Shown: positions 18,690 to 27,009, counted from the stretch's first letter. The stretch is 39,645 nt of DNA from Saprospiraceae bacterium (GCA_015490715.1 WFXH01000061.1:1-39645); one strand, 5' to 3'. Program-made: numbers and translations. Notes: generated from the sequence alone by a model not told the origin.

Positions 18690-20273
18690 TTAACTCAAGG
18701 GTATGCGTTGGGGTGCTTCGACCCATATCTTGTCCGAAAGGTAAACGCCAATTAACACGCCTACGGCTGCAATGAGCAGCCCCACCGACTCGATACCGTA
18801 CCACCAGAGCACGACAAGGGGCAACAGATGCCCGATGAGGAGTACGCCAATCCAGAAGAGGCGGCTGTATCGCCCCGAATAGATCATTCGGGCGGTGCGT
18901 TTGGCATCCGCCGTCGGATGGGGAAAAGCTAAATCTACGAACATATTCAAAGCGCTCAACACCAACAAGACCATCAACAGGGTACGCAGAAAATCGAGCG
19001 CTTGCTTCGATATGGAGAACCCTATACCGATTATGAGCCACACTGCCGCACCAGCCAATAGGCTATTCAATAACATGTGTGCTATGAGGCTCGGACTCTG
19101 CCAGAAGTCGCGACCACGAGCCTGCGCAAACAAAAAGGCCGTATAGACGGCAACAAACACCGCTACCATGCCCGCTACAAACTTGGCCACGGGATACAAC
19201 TCACTTTTCACACCAATTAGGACAATCAAAAGCAGGGCCGTCAACACAGCACCAAACACGACAAGACCATATCCACCGCGTACCAACCAGGATTTCCACT
19301 GCGGTCGCAACAGTACGTACAAAAAGCGATCGGGACGATCGAGATCTTTGATCAACAGGGCTGTGGTGAGGCCCAAAAAGGCCAGTGAACCGGTCACACC
19401 CGCAATTTCTGTATTGATGCCGAGGTCGAATCCCATGAGGGACATCAGCGCCATCAACAAGATCAAGCCCGAGGCAATGGCCTTGGTCCAAATGTACCCC
19501 GATACTTCCCATCCCCAGAGTATGCCCTGGCGAGGTGCGGCATACGACACCTGTGTACCGTCGGCCTCCATGAGCTCAGCATCTTTTCGGGCGAGTTCTT
19601 CCAGGTACGATACGACATTGTCGTTGTCGAACGCGAGCTTTTCGGCATAGCGCGCATAGTGTCCCACGCCTAAATCCTTACTCGTCCAGAAGTCCTCTCG
19701 GGACTCGACGGGCAGAGGGGAGACGGAGGCCTCGTCGGCTTCGATGTAGAAGAGTTTGGGGCGGGTATCCTTTTCGGGCTTACGCACCACCGTGGGATAA
19801 CGCGCTAATAGTCGGGCGATTTCAGAATTCGGATCGTCGAGATCGCCTGCAATGATGGCCTGTTCGGGGCAGACGATGACACAAGCCGGCTGCAAGCCCA
19901 TCTCCACCCTATGGGCACAGTAGTTGCACTTAGCTGCTGTCGATGTTTCGGGATCGATGTACAAGGCCTCATAGGGGCAAGCCTGCATACACGATTTACA
20001 TCCGATGCAGCGGCGATTATCAAAGTCGACGATACCGTCGTCACGGACGAAGAGGGCCTGGACAGGACAGATCTCCACACACGGAGCATCGTCGCAGTGA
20101 TTGCAACGCAAGACGGTAAAATACCTCCGCGAATTGGGAAATTCGCCCTTTTCGATGTACTTGACCCAGGTGCGATAGACTCCCACGGGGACCTGGTGCT
20201 CGGACTTACAAGCCACCGTACAGGCGTGACAGCCGATACACTTTCGGTTGTCGATTATAAATCCATATCGCAT
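18690..20273 (-). CDS. Four-cluster ferredoxin fused to NrfD/PsrC membrane anchor
   Basis: A 527-aa fusion that joins the electron-transfer and membrane subunits of a molybdoenzyme complex. Residues 1-190: 16 cysteines in four groups (CIGCHACTVAC, CNHCDDAPCVEIC, CIGCKSCMQAC, CNYC...PACVIVC), enough for four [4Fe-4S] clusters, as in PsrB/DmsB. Residues about 255-520: about eight hydrophobic helices of the NrfD/PsrC type that exchange electrons with quinone. There is no Tat or Sec signal before the ferredoxin part, which places the clusters on the cytoplasmic side, matching the leaderless catalytic subunit encoded next. A strong promoter lies upstream. The order FeS-NrfD then Mo subunit makes a two-gene operon. 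The direction of electron flow is not visible. Confidence 0.9.
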   Translation of the reverse strand: MRYGFIIDNRKCIGCHACTVACKSEHQVPVGVYRTWVKYIEKGEFPNSRRYFTVLRCNHCDDAPCVEICPVQALFVRDDGIVDFDNRRCIGCKSCMQACPYEALYIDPETSTAAKCNYCAHRVEMGLQPACVIVCPEQAIIAGDLDDPNSEIARLLARYPTVVRKPEKDTRPKLFYIEADEASVSPLPVESREDFWTSKDLGVGHYARYAEKLAFDNDNVVSYLEELARKDAELMEADGTQVSYAAPRQGILWGWEVSGYIWTKAIASGLILLMALMSLMGFDLGINTEIAGVTGSLAFLGLTTALLIKDLDRPDRFLYVLLRPQWKSWLVRGGYGLVVFGAVLTALLLIVLIGVKSELYPVAKFVAGMVAVFVAVYTAFLFAQARGRDFWQSPSLIAHMLLNSLLAGAAVWLIIGIGFSISKQALDFLRTLLMVLLVLSALNMFVDLAFPHPTADAKRTARMIYSGRYSRLFWIGVLLIGHLLPLVVLWWYGIESVGLLIAAVGVLIGVYLSDKIWVEAPQRIPLS

Positions 20274-20316
20274 GGGAACGGTCTTTTCACTGAGTCCTAA
20301 GCTTTGAAAGCAATCA

Positions 20317-20348
20317 CAAATTTAGTGGGGTAAGGGGCATTTATCCAA
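20317..20348 (-). promoter_or_regulatory. Promoter of the molybdoenzyme operon
   Basis: The minus strand carries TTG (20346-20348), a 21-nt spacer, and TAAATTTG (20317-20324), a full TTG-N21-TAnnTTTG match, 43 nt before the ATG at 20273. No obvious regulator site was seen next to it. Confidence 0.7.
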
Positions 20349-20683
20349 GATATTTATTAAAAATTTTTCATCTATTGCGCTATACAACCGTAGATAGGGG
20401 AGTTTCGCCACTCTGTTAGAAGGCATGTACGAGACGCACCATTTCATACATCACAAAATAGAAAATGAGCGACCCTTTGATGGAGGGTAAAGGCGCAGTA
20501 CGGTGCTCAACTCAATACATGAGCAATATTTCTAATCTATAACTACCGATTAAAATGCTACCGTATCTTTTAAAGAAAATCACTATGTGTAGGACCCTCA
20601 TATTGTGTATGGTATCAGTTAGAAAAAATGCTTATTTGTAAAATTTTTACCCTGTTGGAAGTACATATATAAAAAAACCATTA
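20349..20683. other. Gene-free divergent intergenic region
   Basis: The 445-bp gap 20274-20718 separates the molybdoenzyme operon from the XRE/S24 gene. Apart from the two promoters at its ends it is AT-rich. It holds only weak structure: a 5-bp inverted repeat GCTCA/TGAGC near 20507-20526 and a TATCTTTT near 20565 that could be a second plus-strand -7 box. Reading frames here are short and have no recognisable product. Confidence 0.5.
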
Positions 20684-20691
20684 TATCTTTG
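20684..20691 (+). promoter_or_regulatory. Bacteroidota -7 box of the XRE/S24 regulator gene
   Basis: TATCTTTG matches TAnnTTTG exactly, 28 nt before ATG 20719. A TTG at 20655-20657 is 26 nt upstream, slightly beyond the usual spacing. Confidence 0.6.
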
Positions 20692-20718
20692 CCACTGTAA
20701 ACGCTAAACCATGAGCAT

Positions 20719-21510
20719 ATGAAGAGCAAAGTGGCTACACGATTCATCCAGTGCATCGATTCGTTAAAGGACCGCGGCACGATTCGGTCTTTTCGGCAGT
20801 TTGCCCTCATGCTCGATTATCTTCCCCAGAGCTTGAGCGAGATCAAAAACGGCAAGCGCGATGTCCCCCTCAGTCTCCTGACAAGGGCCATTGAAACCTT
20901 TCAGCTCAATCCCATGTATCTCTTTCTCGGTATTGGCGAGCCCTTTCTCAAGGGGCAGCTCAAGGAAAATGGTGGCAGTAAGTTTTTGGCCGTGATCGTC
21001 GATTCCGACGGCCAGAAGCTCATCAATTGTATCCCCAAAGACCGATTTGCCGATTACGCTAAGATGCTCGACGACACCGATTTTCTCCTCGAGCTACCGA
21101 CACTGCGGTTGACGCATCCCAATTTACAAAAGGGCAATTACCGCGCCTTTGAAATGCCCGACAACTCGATGTCTCCCATCTTCGAAGAAAACGACATACT
21201 CGTCTGTAAAAACATCCCTCCCGTACTGTGGAATAAGAAGCTCAACGACAAAGACTGTTTCGTCGTCGTCACCAGGGAGGACGTTCACATCGGACACGTG
21301 ACCAACCGCATCTTGGAGGAGCATCTCCTGCTGGTCTATCCCCAAAACGATGCGGGCTCCTCTCACCAGGTGCCGACAAGTCAATTGCGGGAAATCTGGA
21401 GAGTCGAATTCCGCATCACCGACCGGTTCAACAACTTGGGGGAAATGCTGCACCTGTTGCAAAATCTCCTCAACAAGGCCAACAAGGTGCCCGACGAAAT
21501 CGTCAGTTGA
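20719..21510 (+). CDS. XRE-type regulator with S24/LexA-like C-terminal domain
   Basis: A 263-aa predicted DNA-binding regulator. Residues about 8-75 form a helix-turn-helix domain (SFRQFALMLDYLPQSLSEIK, then NGKRDVPLSLLTRAIETF). Residues about 140-225 resemble the S24 peptidase fold of LexA and phage repressors: FEMPDNSMSPIFEENDILVC places Ser150 where LexA has its catalytic Ser. The segment that should carry the catalytic Lys reads VTREDVHIGHVTNR and has no Lys, so self-cleavage is unlikely. The last 35 residues are helical. It is followed by topoisomerase IV subunit A with a 92-bp gap holding a strong hairpin. Target genes are unknown; a phage origin is possible but no phage genes are nearby. 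Confidence 0.8.
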   Translation: MKSKVATRFIQCIDSLKDRGTIRSFRQFALMLDYLPQSLSEIKNGKRDVPLSLLTRAIETFQLNPMYLFLGIGEPFLKGQLKENGGSKFLAVIVDSDGQKLINCIPKDRFADYAKMLDDTDFLLELPTLRLTHPNLQKGNYRAFEMPDNSMSPIFEENDILVCKNIPPVLWNKKLNDKDCFVVVTREDVHIGHVTNRILEEHLLLVYPQNDAGSSHQVPTSQLREIWRVEFRITDRFNNLGEMLHLLQNLLNKANKVPDEIVS

Positions 21511-21541
21511 ACCTTCTGCAAACACTAATACTTCCTCGTAG

Positions 21542-21570
21542 CGTTATAGCAAGGACATCTTGCTATAGCG
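21542..21570. promoter_or_regulatory. 12-bp stem hairpin between the S24 regulator gene and parC
   Basis: CGTTATAGCAAG (21542-21553) and CTTGCTATAGCG (21559-21570) pair along 12 bp with a single G-U and a 5-nt loop (GACAT). No T-run follows, so it is not a standard terminator. It could be a dyad operator, an mRNA stability element or a processing site. Confidence 0.7.
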
Positions 21571-21602
21571 AGTGCCGTGTGCCATTCTAAAGTGAGTAAA
21601 TC

Positions 21603-24254
21603 ATGTCTACGCACAAGGTCATCCCGGTCGACATCGACGACATGTATCGGGAGTATTTTCTCGATTACGCATCTTATGTCATTTTGGAGCGTGCCGTCCC
21701 CGCCATTGAAGACGGATTAAAGCCCGTACAGCGGAGGATATTGTATGCCATGTATGAAATGCACGATGGCCGCTACCACAAGGTAGCAAATATCATCGGG
21801 CAGACCATGCAGTATCATCCCCACGGCGATGCGGCCATCCGAGATGCCCTGGTTCACCTCGGCCAAAAGGATCTCATCATCGACACGCAGGGCAACTGGG
21901 GCGATGTGCGCACGGGCGATCCGGCAGCAGCCCCACGCTATATCGAAGCGCGTCTGCATCCCTTCATCCTCCAAACGGCCTTCAATCCCAAGACCACGCA
22001 GTGGCAGCTCTCTTACGATGGGCGCAAAAAGGAGCCCATCACGCTGCCCATGAAATTTCCCCTCTTGCTCGTGCTCGGTGCCGAAGGCATTGCAGTGGGC
22101 CTCAGTACGCGCATCCTACCGCACAATTTTATCGAAATCATCGACGCGGCCATCCAATACCTCAAGGGAGAGGATTTTACCCTCTACCCCGACTTTCCGA
22201 CGGGAGGCATGATCGACATCAGCGAGTACAACGATGGAATGCGCGGTGGAAAGGTGCGCATACGCGCAAAAATCGAAAAGCGCGACAAAAGCACTCTCGC
22301 CATTACCCAATTGCCCTATGGCATTACCACCGCGGCCCTCATCGACTCCATCATTAAAGCCACCGACAAGGGCAAGATCAAAATCAAAAAGGTCGTAGAC
22401 AACACCGCCGAAGACGTCGAAATCCTCATCCATCTCGCACCCAAGGTCTCCCCCGATCTCACCATCGATGCCCTTTACGCCTTTACGCTATGTGAGGTAT
22501 CCGTATCGATCAATGCCTGCGTGATCGTCGAGCAAAAGCCGCGCTTTTTGAGCGTGTCCGACGTCTTGCGCCACACGGTTGATCAGACTCGTGCACTGCT
22601 GCGTCGCGAGCTCGAAATCCGTTTAGATGAGCTGCGTCAAAGCTGGCTCAACGCGAGCTTAGAGAAGATTTTCATCGAAAATCGCATCTACCGCAAAATC
22701 GAAAACTGCGAGACCTGGGAGGCAGTGATGCAGACCATCTATCGCGAAATGCGAAAATATGTACTCGAGCCCCCGTACAAAGCCGATGCTTCGGATGCTC
22801 GCCTACGGCTCGACCGCCCCCTCAACGATGACGACATCATCCGCTTGACGGAAATCAAAATCAAACGCATCTCGAAATACAACACCTTTAAAGCGGAAGA
22901 GCACATCCGCAAACTCGTACGTGAAATCGAAGAAGTCAAGCGACATCTTCAACATCTCACCGAATACACCATCCGTTACTACGAAGAGCTGCGCCAGAAG
23001 TACGGAAAGGGGCGGGAGCGCAAGACGCTGATCACCACCTTCGACAAAATACAGGCCCGACAAGTGGTGGCGACCAATACCCGACTCTATGCCAACATGC
23101 GCGAAGGATTTGTCGGGACGGGACTAAAGAAAGAGACTTTTATCTGCGAGTGTTCCGATTTAGACGATATCATCGCCTTCCGCAAGGACGGCAAATACAC
23201 TGTCAAGCGCATTGGCGAAAAGGTCTTTATGGGTAAAAATCTCATCCACATCGGCGTGTGGAAGAAGCGGGATCGACGTACTACTTACAACGTCATCTAT
23301 GTCGACGGACAGTCGGGTATTGCCTATGCCAAGCGATTCCACGTCGACGCCATCACACGCGACAAGGAGTATGATCTCACTATGGGCACCAAGGGATCGC
23401 GCGTGCTCTATTTCTCCGCCAATCCCAATGGCGAAGCTGAACGCGTCTCTATCTTGCTGTCGCCGGGCTGTAAGGCGCGAAAAAAGCAATTCGAGTTCGA
23501 CTTTGCACAGCTCGACATCAAGGGGCGAAACTCCAAGGGAAATATCGTCACCAAATACCCCATACGGAAGATTCAACTCCTCGAAAAGGGCAAATCCACC
23601 ATCGGCGCTACTTCCCTGTGGTGGGACCGCAGCACCGGCCGCGTCCACACCGAAGAACAAGGCGACTATCTCGGACAGTTTGACACCGGTGATCTTCTCC
23701 TCGCAGTCTATCGCGATGGAACCTACGAACTCAAGGAGCCCCAGCTCCCTCTGCGATTTGATCCAGAAGAGACCATTGTCCTGAGCGCCTTTAACCCAGA
23801 AATGGTGCTCATTGCTGTGTATTACGACCGAGCAAAGGACCGCACTTTCATCAAGCGCTTTCGCATAGAGACCAAGAGCTTGGACCAAAAATTTCGATGC
23901 ATTCCCGATGATGAAGGGGCCACCCTTCTTGCCGTAGCTGTCGAGCCCGTCGACCAGCTCTCCTATCGCATCGCTACGCGCAAGGGGCGTCAGAAAGAGG
24001 TCAAAATTCAACCTGCTGAGTACGTACCCATCAAGGGGTGGAAGAGCCTCGGCAAAAAACTCACCGATGGCAAGGCTACGGACATCCATTTTACCCAGCC
24101 CAGTAAGGGAGATGCACAAGAAGAAAAGACCATATCGGATACCACATCGACTGGAGCCCCCTCGATCGAACTGCCCTTCTTCGATCGAGACATTTTCAAG
24201 CCCGGCGACAGCTTCGAAATCGACTTAAACGGTGGCAACACCTCCAAAGATTAG
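21603..24254 (+). CDS. parC: DNA topoisomerase IV subunit A
   Basis: Type IIA topoisomerase subunit that cuts and rejoins DNA to unlink daughter chromosomes; acts as a heterotetramer with ParE. The 883-aa product starts MSTHKVIPVDIDDMYREYF and shows DGLKPVQRRILYAMYE, YHPHGDAAIRDALVHLGQ, and AAAPRYIEARLHP with the catalytic Tyr at about 113. A coiled-coil tower region (about 410-480) is followed by a degenerate C-terminal beta-propeller. No GyrA-box is visible, which favours ParC over GyrA; the length fits Bacteroidota ParC. The usual partner parE is not adjacent: the preceding gene is the XRE/S24 regulator. Its stop overlaps the stop of the convergent MDR gene in the tetranucleotide TTAG. Confidence 0.9.
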   Translation: MSTHKVIPVDIDDMYREYFLDYASYVILERAVPAIEDGLKPVQRRILYAMYEMHDGRYHKVANIIGQTMQYHPHGDAAIRDALVHLGQKDLIIDTQGNWGDVRTGDPAAAPRYIEARLHPFILQTAFNPKTTQWQLSYDGRKKEPITLPMKFPLLLVLGAEGIAVGLSTRILPHNFIEIIDAAIQYLKGEDFTLYPDFPTGGMIDISEYNDGMRGGKVRIRAKIEKRDKSTLAITQLPYGITTAALIDSIIKATDKGKIKIKKVVDNTAEDVEILIHLAPKVSPDLTIDALYAFTLCEVSVSINACVIVEQKPRFLSVSDVLRHTVDQTRALLRRELEIRLDELRQSWLNASLEKIFIENRIYRKIENCETWEAVMQTIYREMRKYVLEPPYKADASDARLRLDRPLNDDDIIRLTEIKIKRISKYNTFKAEEHIRKLVREIEEVKRHLQHLTEYTIRYYEELRQKYGKGRERKTLITTFDKIQARQVVATNTRLYANMREGFVGTGLKKETFICECSDLDDIIAFRKDGKYTVKRIGEKVFMGKNLIHIGVWKKRDRRTTYNVIYVDGQSGIAYAKRFHVDAITRDKEYDLTMGTKGSRVLYFSANPNGEAERVSILLSPGCKARKKQFEFDFAQLDIKGRNSKGNIVTKYPIRKIQLLEKGKSTIGATSLWWDRSTGRVHTEEQGDYLGQFDTGDLLLAVYRDGTYELKEPQLPLRFDPEETIVLSAFNPEMVLIAVYYDRAKDRTFIKRFRIETKSLDQKFRCIPDDEGATLLAVAVEPVDQLSYRIATRKGRQKEVKIQPAEYVPIKGWKSLGKKLTDGKATDIHFTQPSKGDAQEEKTISDTTSTGAPSIELPFFDRDIFKPGDSFEIDLNGGNTSKD

Positions 24255-25252
24255 CGGATCTGCAGGACTGTCTTTTTTCTTCCCCCTTTCCATGCCCACT
24301 GGAAGGCTTCTTCGCCTTGCTGGAGTGGAAATACCTTACCGACATCGGGTGTGATGCGGTGGCGTTCGACCAACTCGAGCATGGCTTGAAAGTCTGCATC
24401 GCTTCCCATAGTGCTGCCTACGATATTGAGTTGTTTCCAGAAGATCACCTGCGGAGATAGGCCGTTGACGGGGCCCAATGTGCCTCCGTAGGTCACCAGT
24501 CTTCCGCCATAGCGGAGGAGTCGCACCAGGCGTGCAAAGGCATCACCACCGGCGCTGTCGATGATGAGGTCAAAACCATCGGGACACATCTGCTTGAGCT
24601 GTTTATCCCAATCTCCATCGCGATAATTGACGCCCTCCGCGGCGCCTTCTTCCACTGCCTGTTGGATATAGCTCGGTCGGCTTGAACTGACGTATACCTT
24701 AGCCCCTATGGCAATAGCCATTTTCATGGCTAAGTGGGCGACACCCCCTCCAATGCCCGTAATTAGGACGGTATGTTGAGGTTGGAGTTTGCCGCGAGTA
24801 AAAAGAGCGCGATAGGCGGTCACTCCGGCTAAAGGCAGGGCAGCCGCATGGACATCGTCGAGATGGGAAGGCGCTGGATAGATGTTCGAGCGCGGTACCG
24901 CCACATAGTCAGCAAAGGTGCCATCGTCGGGCATGCCGAGCACGCGAAAATCCCGCGATTGATACTCCGGATTTTCCCCCCAGAAGAGCCCGGGATTGAT
25001 GACGACGCGCTGGCCTTCGCAATAGCCACATGCATCGGACCCCAAGATACAAGGTGCCTTGATGCCCGCATACAGCCCCTGACGTATCCAGATATCGCGA
25101 CGGTTAATCGCAGCATACGCCACGCGTACCAATGTCCATCCTTCGGGTGGTGTGGGTACGGGATAATCTTCGCGATACAGCAGTGGCTCTTGGACCCCTT
25201 GAAAAACGAGCGCTTTCATGTATCCATTCATCTCAAGCGTTTGAGCAGCCAT
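24251..25252 (-). CDS. MDR-superfamily zinc-independent oxidoreductase (quinone oxidoreductase-like)
   Basis: NAD(P)H-dependent medium-chain dehydrogenase/reductase of 333 aa. Seen: an N-terminal GroES-like domain beginning MKALVFQGVQEP at residue 12; AAINRRDIWIRQG and LGSDACG where zinc-dependent alcohol dehydrogenases have their Cys and His-Glu ligands, so catalytic zinc is probably absent; a Rossmann domain with TGIGGGVAHLAMKMA, then DLIIDSAGG and GRLVTYGGT. The family reduces quinones or enones or acts as an alcohol dehydrogenase; the substrate is unknown. It follows ftsY by 6 bp, suggesting one transcript. The start could also be 25231 or 25219 (MKALVF); 25252 is kept because of the tight spacing to ftsY. 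Confidence 0.85.
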   Translation of the reverse strand: MAAQTLEMNGYMKALVFQGVQEPLLYREDYPVPTPPEGWTLVRVAYAAINRRDIWIRQGLYAGIKAPCILGSDACGYCEGQRVVINPGLFWGENPEYQSRDFRVLGMPDDGTFADYVAVPRSNIYPAPSHLDDVHAAALPLAGVTAYRALFTRGKLQPQHTVLITGIGGGVAHLAMKMAIAIGAKVYVSSSRPSYIQQAVEEGAAEGVNYRDGDWDKQLKQMCPDGFDLIIDSAGGDAFARLVRLLRYGGRLVTYGGTLGPVNGLSPQVIFWKQLNIVGSTMGSDADFQAMLELVERHRITPDVGKVFPLQQGEEAFQWAWKGGRKKTVLQIR

Positions 25253-25258
25253 GAACAG

Positions 25259-26212
25259 TTAGACATCGGCCCTTTGAGGGCTGAAGAGTGCTTCGAGGAA
25301 GGCTCTTTTATCAAAGGTCTTTAGGGCGTCCATTTGCTCTCCCACGCCGATGTACTTTATGGGTATGTCAAACTGATGGGACAAACCGATGACGACACCT
25401 CCCTTGGCAGTACCGTCGAGCTTGGTCAATACGAGGCCCGTCACCTCGGTTACTTCGGAAAATTGTTTACACTGTTCAAAGGCATTTTGGCCTGTGGTAG
25501 CATCGAGTACGAGGAGTACTTCATGGGGAGCACCGGGTTTGGCCTTGTGGAGCGCCTTGCGTATTTTCGCCAGTTCGCGCATCAGGTGGGATTTGTTGTG
25601 CAAGCGTCCTGCCGTGTCGATCAGCACGACGTCGATGTGTTGTTTGATGGCCTGTTGGACGGCTTCATAGGCCACCGCTGCAGGATCTGCGCCCATTTGT
25701 TTGGCATAAAATTGTGCGCCGGTGCGCTCGGCCCATATCTTCAACTGGTCAATTGCCGCAGCGCGAAAAGTATCGGCGGCTCCCATGAGGACGGTTTTCC
25801 CCTGTTGGATATAACGATAGGCGAGCTTGCCGATGGTAGTGGTCTTTCCCACTCCGTTGACACCGACGATAAGGATGACGTAGGGTGGCTCGCTTACTCC
25901 TCCCTCTTGATCGGATGTATCTTTGAGCATGGAACCAATCTCGTCGATGAGGATTTGATGGAGCTCATCGGTGGAGATATATTTGTCTCGGGCGATGCGC
26001 TGTTCGAGGCGCTGGATGATTTCGACGGTGGTATCGACACCGACATCTGCTTCGATGAGGGCTTCTTCGATTTGATCCAGCATGTCATCGTCGACGCGGT
26101 CTTTGCCGAGCACGGACCGCTTTAGGCGTCCCCAGAAGCCCTCTTTCGTCTTTTGCAGCCCCTGCTCAACGGCTTCTTTATCCGACTTTCCCCACCACTT
26201 TTTGAAAATCAT
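25259..26212 (-). CDS. ftsY: Signal recognition particle receptor FtsY
   Basis: SRP receptor GTPase that docks ribosome-nascent chain complexes at the membrane for co-translational insertion. The 317-aa product has a short basic N-terminus (MIFKKWWGKSDKEAV), the helical N domain (about 15-100), and the G domain with P-loop GVNGVGKTTT (117-126), GAADTFRAAA (about 144-153), DTAGR (199-203), TKLDGTAKGG (263-272) and GVGEQMDAL near the end. The long acidic A domain of E. coli FtsY is missing, as is normal in this phylum. It lies downstream of rpmB-rpmG-DUF4295, a conserved Bacteroidota order, but a terminator-like hairpin separates it from them. Confidence 0.96.
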   Translation of the reverse strand: MIFKKWWGKSDKEAVEQGLQKTKEGFWGRLKRSVLGKDRVDDDMLDQIEEALIEADVGVDTTVEIIQRLEQRIARDKYISTDELHQILIDEIGSMLKDTSDQEGGVSEPPYVILIVGVNGVGKTTTIGKLAYRYIQQGKTVLMGAADTFRAAAIDQLKIWAERTGAQFYAKQMGADPAAVAYEAVQQAIKQHIDVVLIDTAGRLHNKSHLMRELAKIRKALHKAKPGAPHEVLLVLDATTGQNAFEQCKQFSEVTEVTGLVLTKLDGTAKGGVVIGLSHQFDIPIKYIGVGEQMDALKTFDKRAFLEALFSPQRADV

Positions 26213-26240
26213 GTTTGCTTGGATTTGACTCCTCTACGTA

Positions 26241-26283
26241 TAAAAAAGCCCTGTACCAATGCGTATCAATCGGCACAGGGCTT
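26241..26283 (-). terminator. Intrinsic terminator after the DUF4295 gene
   Basis: On the minus strand a perfect 9-bp stem AAGCCCTGT/ACAGGGCTT (26275-26283 with 26246-26254) is followed by TTTTTTA. It ends the rpmB-rpmG-DUF4295 transcript, 23 nt downstream of the DUF4295 stop, and sits only 29 bp before the ftsY start. It may be partial, allowing read-through into ftsY. Confidence 0.8.
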
Positions 26284-26305
26284 ATATCTTAATGGCACGA
26301 AGGGT

Positions 26306-26476
26306 CTACTTCTGTTTCAAAAAGTCTTGCACGTGGTCTTTGTGGACGATGTACTCTTTGAAGGAATACGCTCCTGTTTTGGGATTTTTGATGCTCTTGA
26401 CGATTTTGACGAAATCGCGGCCACCACCTTTTTGGCCACCCTTCGAAACCCGTACGTTTTTGGATACTTTTGCCAT
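26306..26476 (-). CDS. DUF4295 family small basic protein
   Basis: A 56-aa basic protein, MAKVSKNVRVSKGGQKGGGR then DFVKIVKSIKNPKTGAYSF and KEYIVHKDHVQDFLKQK. It matches the Bacteroidota-specific DUF4295 family, almost always encoded next to rpmG, and by context it is probably linked to the ribosome. The start is ATG 26476, 3 bp after the rpmG stop, so translation is likely coupled. Molecular role unknown. Confidence 0.88.
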   Translation of the reverse strand: MAKVSKNVRVSKGGQKGGGRDFVKIVKSIKNPKTGAYSFKEYIVHKDHVQDFLKQK

Positions 26477-26479
26477 GGC

Positions 26480-26668
26480 TTACTTGATTTCTCGATGGAT
26501 GGTATGTCGACGCAGATAGGGATTGTACTTGCGCAACTCGAGGCGTTCCGGGGTGTTTTTCTTGTTCTTGGTCGTGTAATAACGCGATATGCCGGGCACT
26601 CCTGTGGCTTTTTGCTCGGTGCACTCTAAGATGATCTGTACCCGATTGCCTTTATTTTTCTTTGCCAT
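26480..26668 (-). CDS. rpmG: Large ribosomal subunit protein bL33
   Basis: A 62-aa ribosomal protein bL33 ([20 protein letters not shown]...). [20 protein letters not shown] and [18 protein letters not shown] are the conserved core and C-terminus. The zinc-binding Cys pairs are absent (only ECTEQ remains), so this is the C-minus, zinc-independent form. It lies between rpmB (13-bp gap) and the DUF4295 gene (3-bp gap). Confidence 0.96.
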   Translation of the reverse strand: MAKKNKGNRVQIILECTEQKATGVPGISRYYTTKNKKNTPERLELRKYNPYLRRHTIHREIK

Positions 26669-26681
26669 AATGTATAAAATT

Positions 26682-26939
26682 TTAGGCGTCTTTGAGCTGG
26701 AAGCCGATATCCACTCCTTGCTTGATGAGTCGCTTCAGGTATCGATAAATACCAACTTTGTTGATAGTGCGCATTGCGGAGGTAGACACTTTGAGCGTCA
26801 CCCACTGATCGGTTTCGGGTATGTAAAAACGTTTTTTTTGCAGGTTGGGCAAAAAGCGCCTCTTGGTCTTCTTATGGGAGTGCGAGACGTGGTATCCCGT
26901 CATAGGGCGCTTACCCGTCAGCTGACATACTTTAGCCAT
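26682..26939 (-). CDS. rpmB: Large ribosomal subunit protein bL28
   Basis: An 85-aa ribosomal protein bL28. Seen: [20 protein letters not shown], then [20 protein letters not shown], then [18 protein letters not shown]. The single N-terminal Cys shows the C-minus form lacking a zinc site. It is the first protein gene of the cluster. The tRNA-Arg gene lies 70 bp upstream on the same strand and no separate strong promoter was seen between them. Confidence 0.96.
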   Translation of the reverse strand: MAKVCQLTGKRPMTGYHVSHSHKKTKRRFLPNLQKKRFYIPETDQWVTLKVSTSAMRTINKVGIYRYLKRLIKQGVDIGFQLKDA

Positions 26940-27009
26940 CGTTGCGCAATTTAATCATTACCATTTTCGGCACTACCTCGTGGCAATGCCTCCGGAAATT
27001 GTCATAAAC

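Noticed and set aside
20619-20810. Short minus-strand frame across the S24 gene promoter
   Set aside because: It covers the -7 box and start of the regulator gene and has no family resemblance or RBS.
23160-24119. Open frame of 319 codons antisense to parC
   Set aside because: parC is continuous and conserved here; the antisense product has no recognisable motif or start context.
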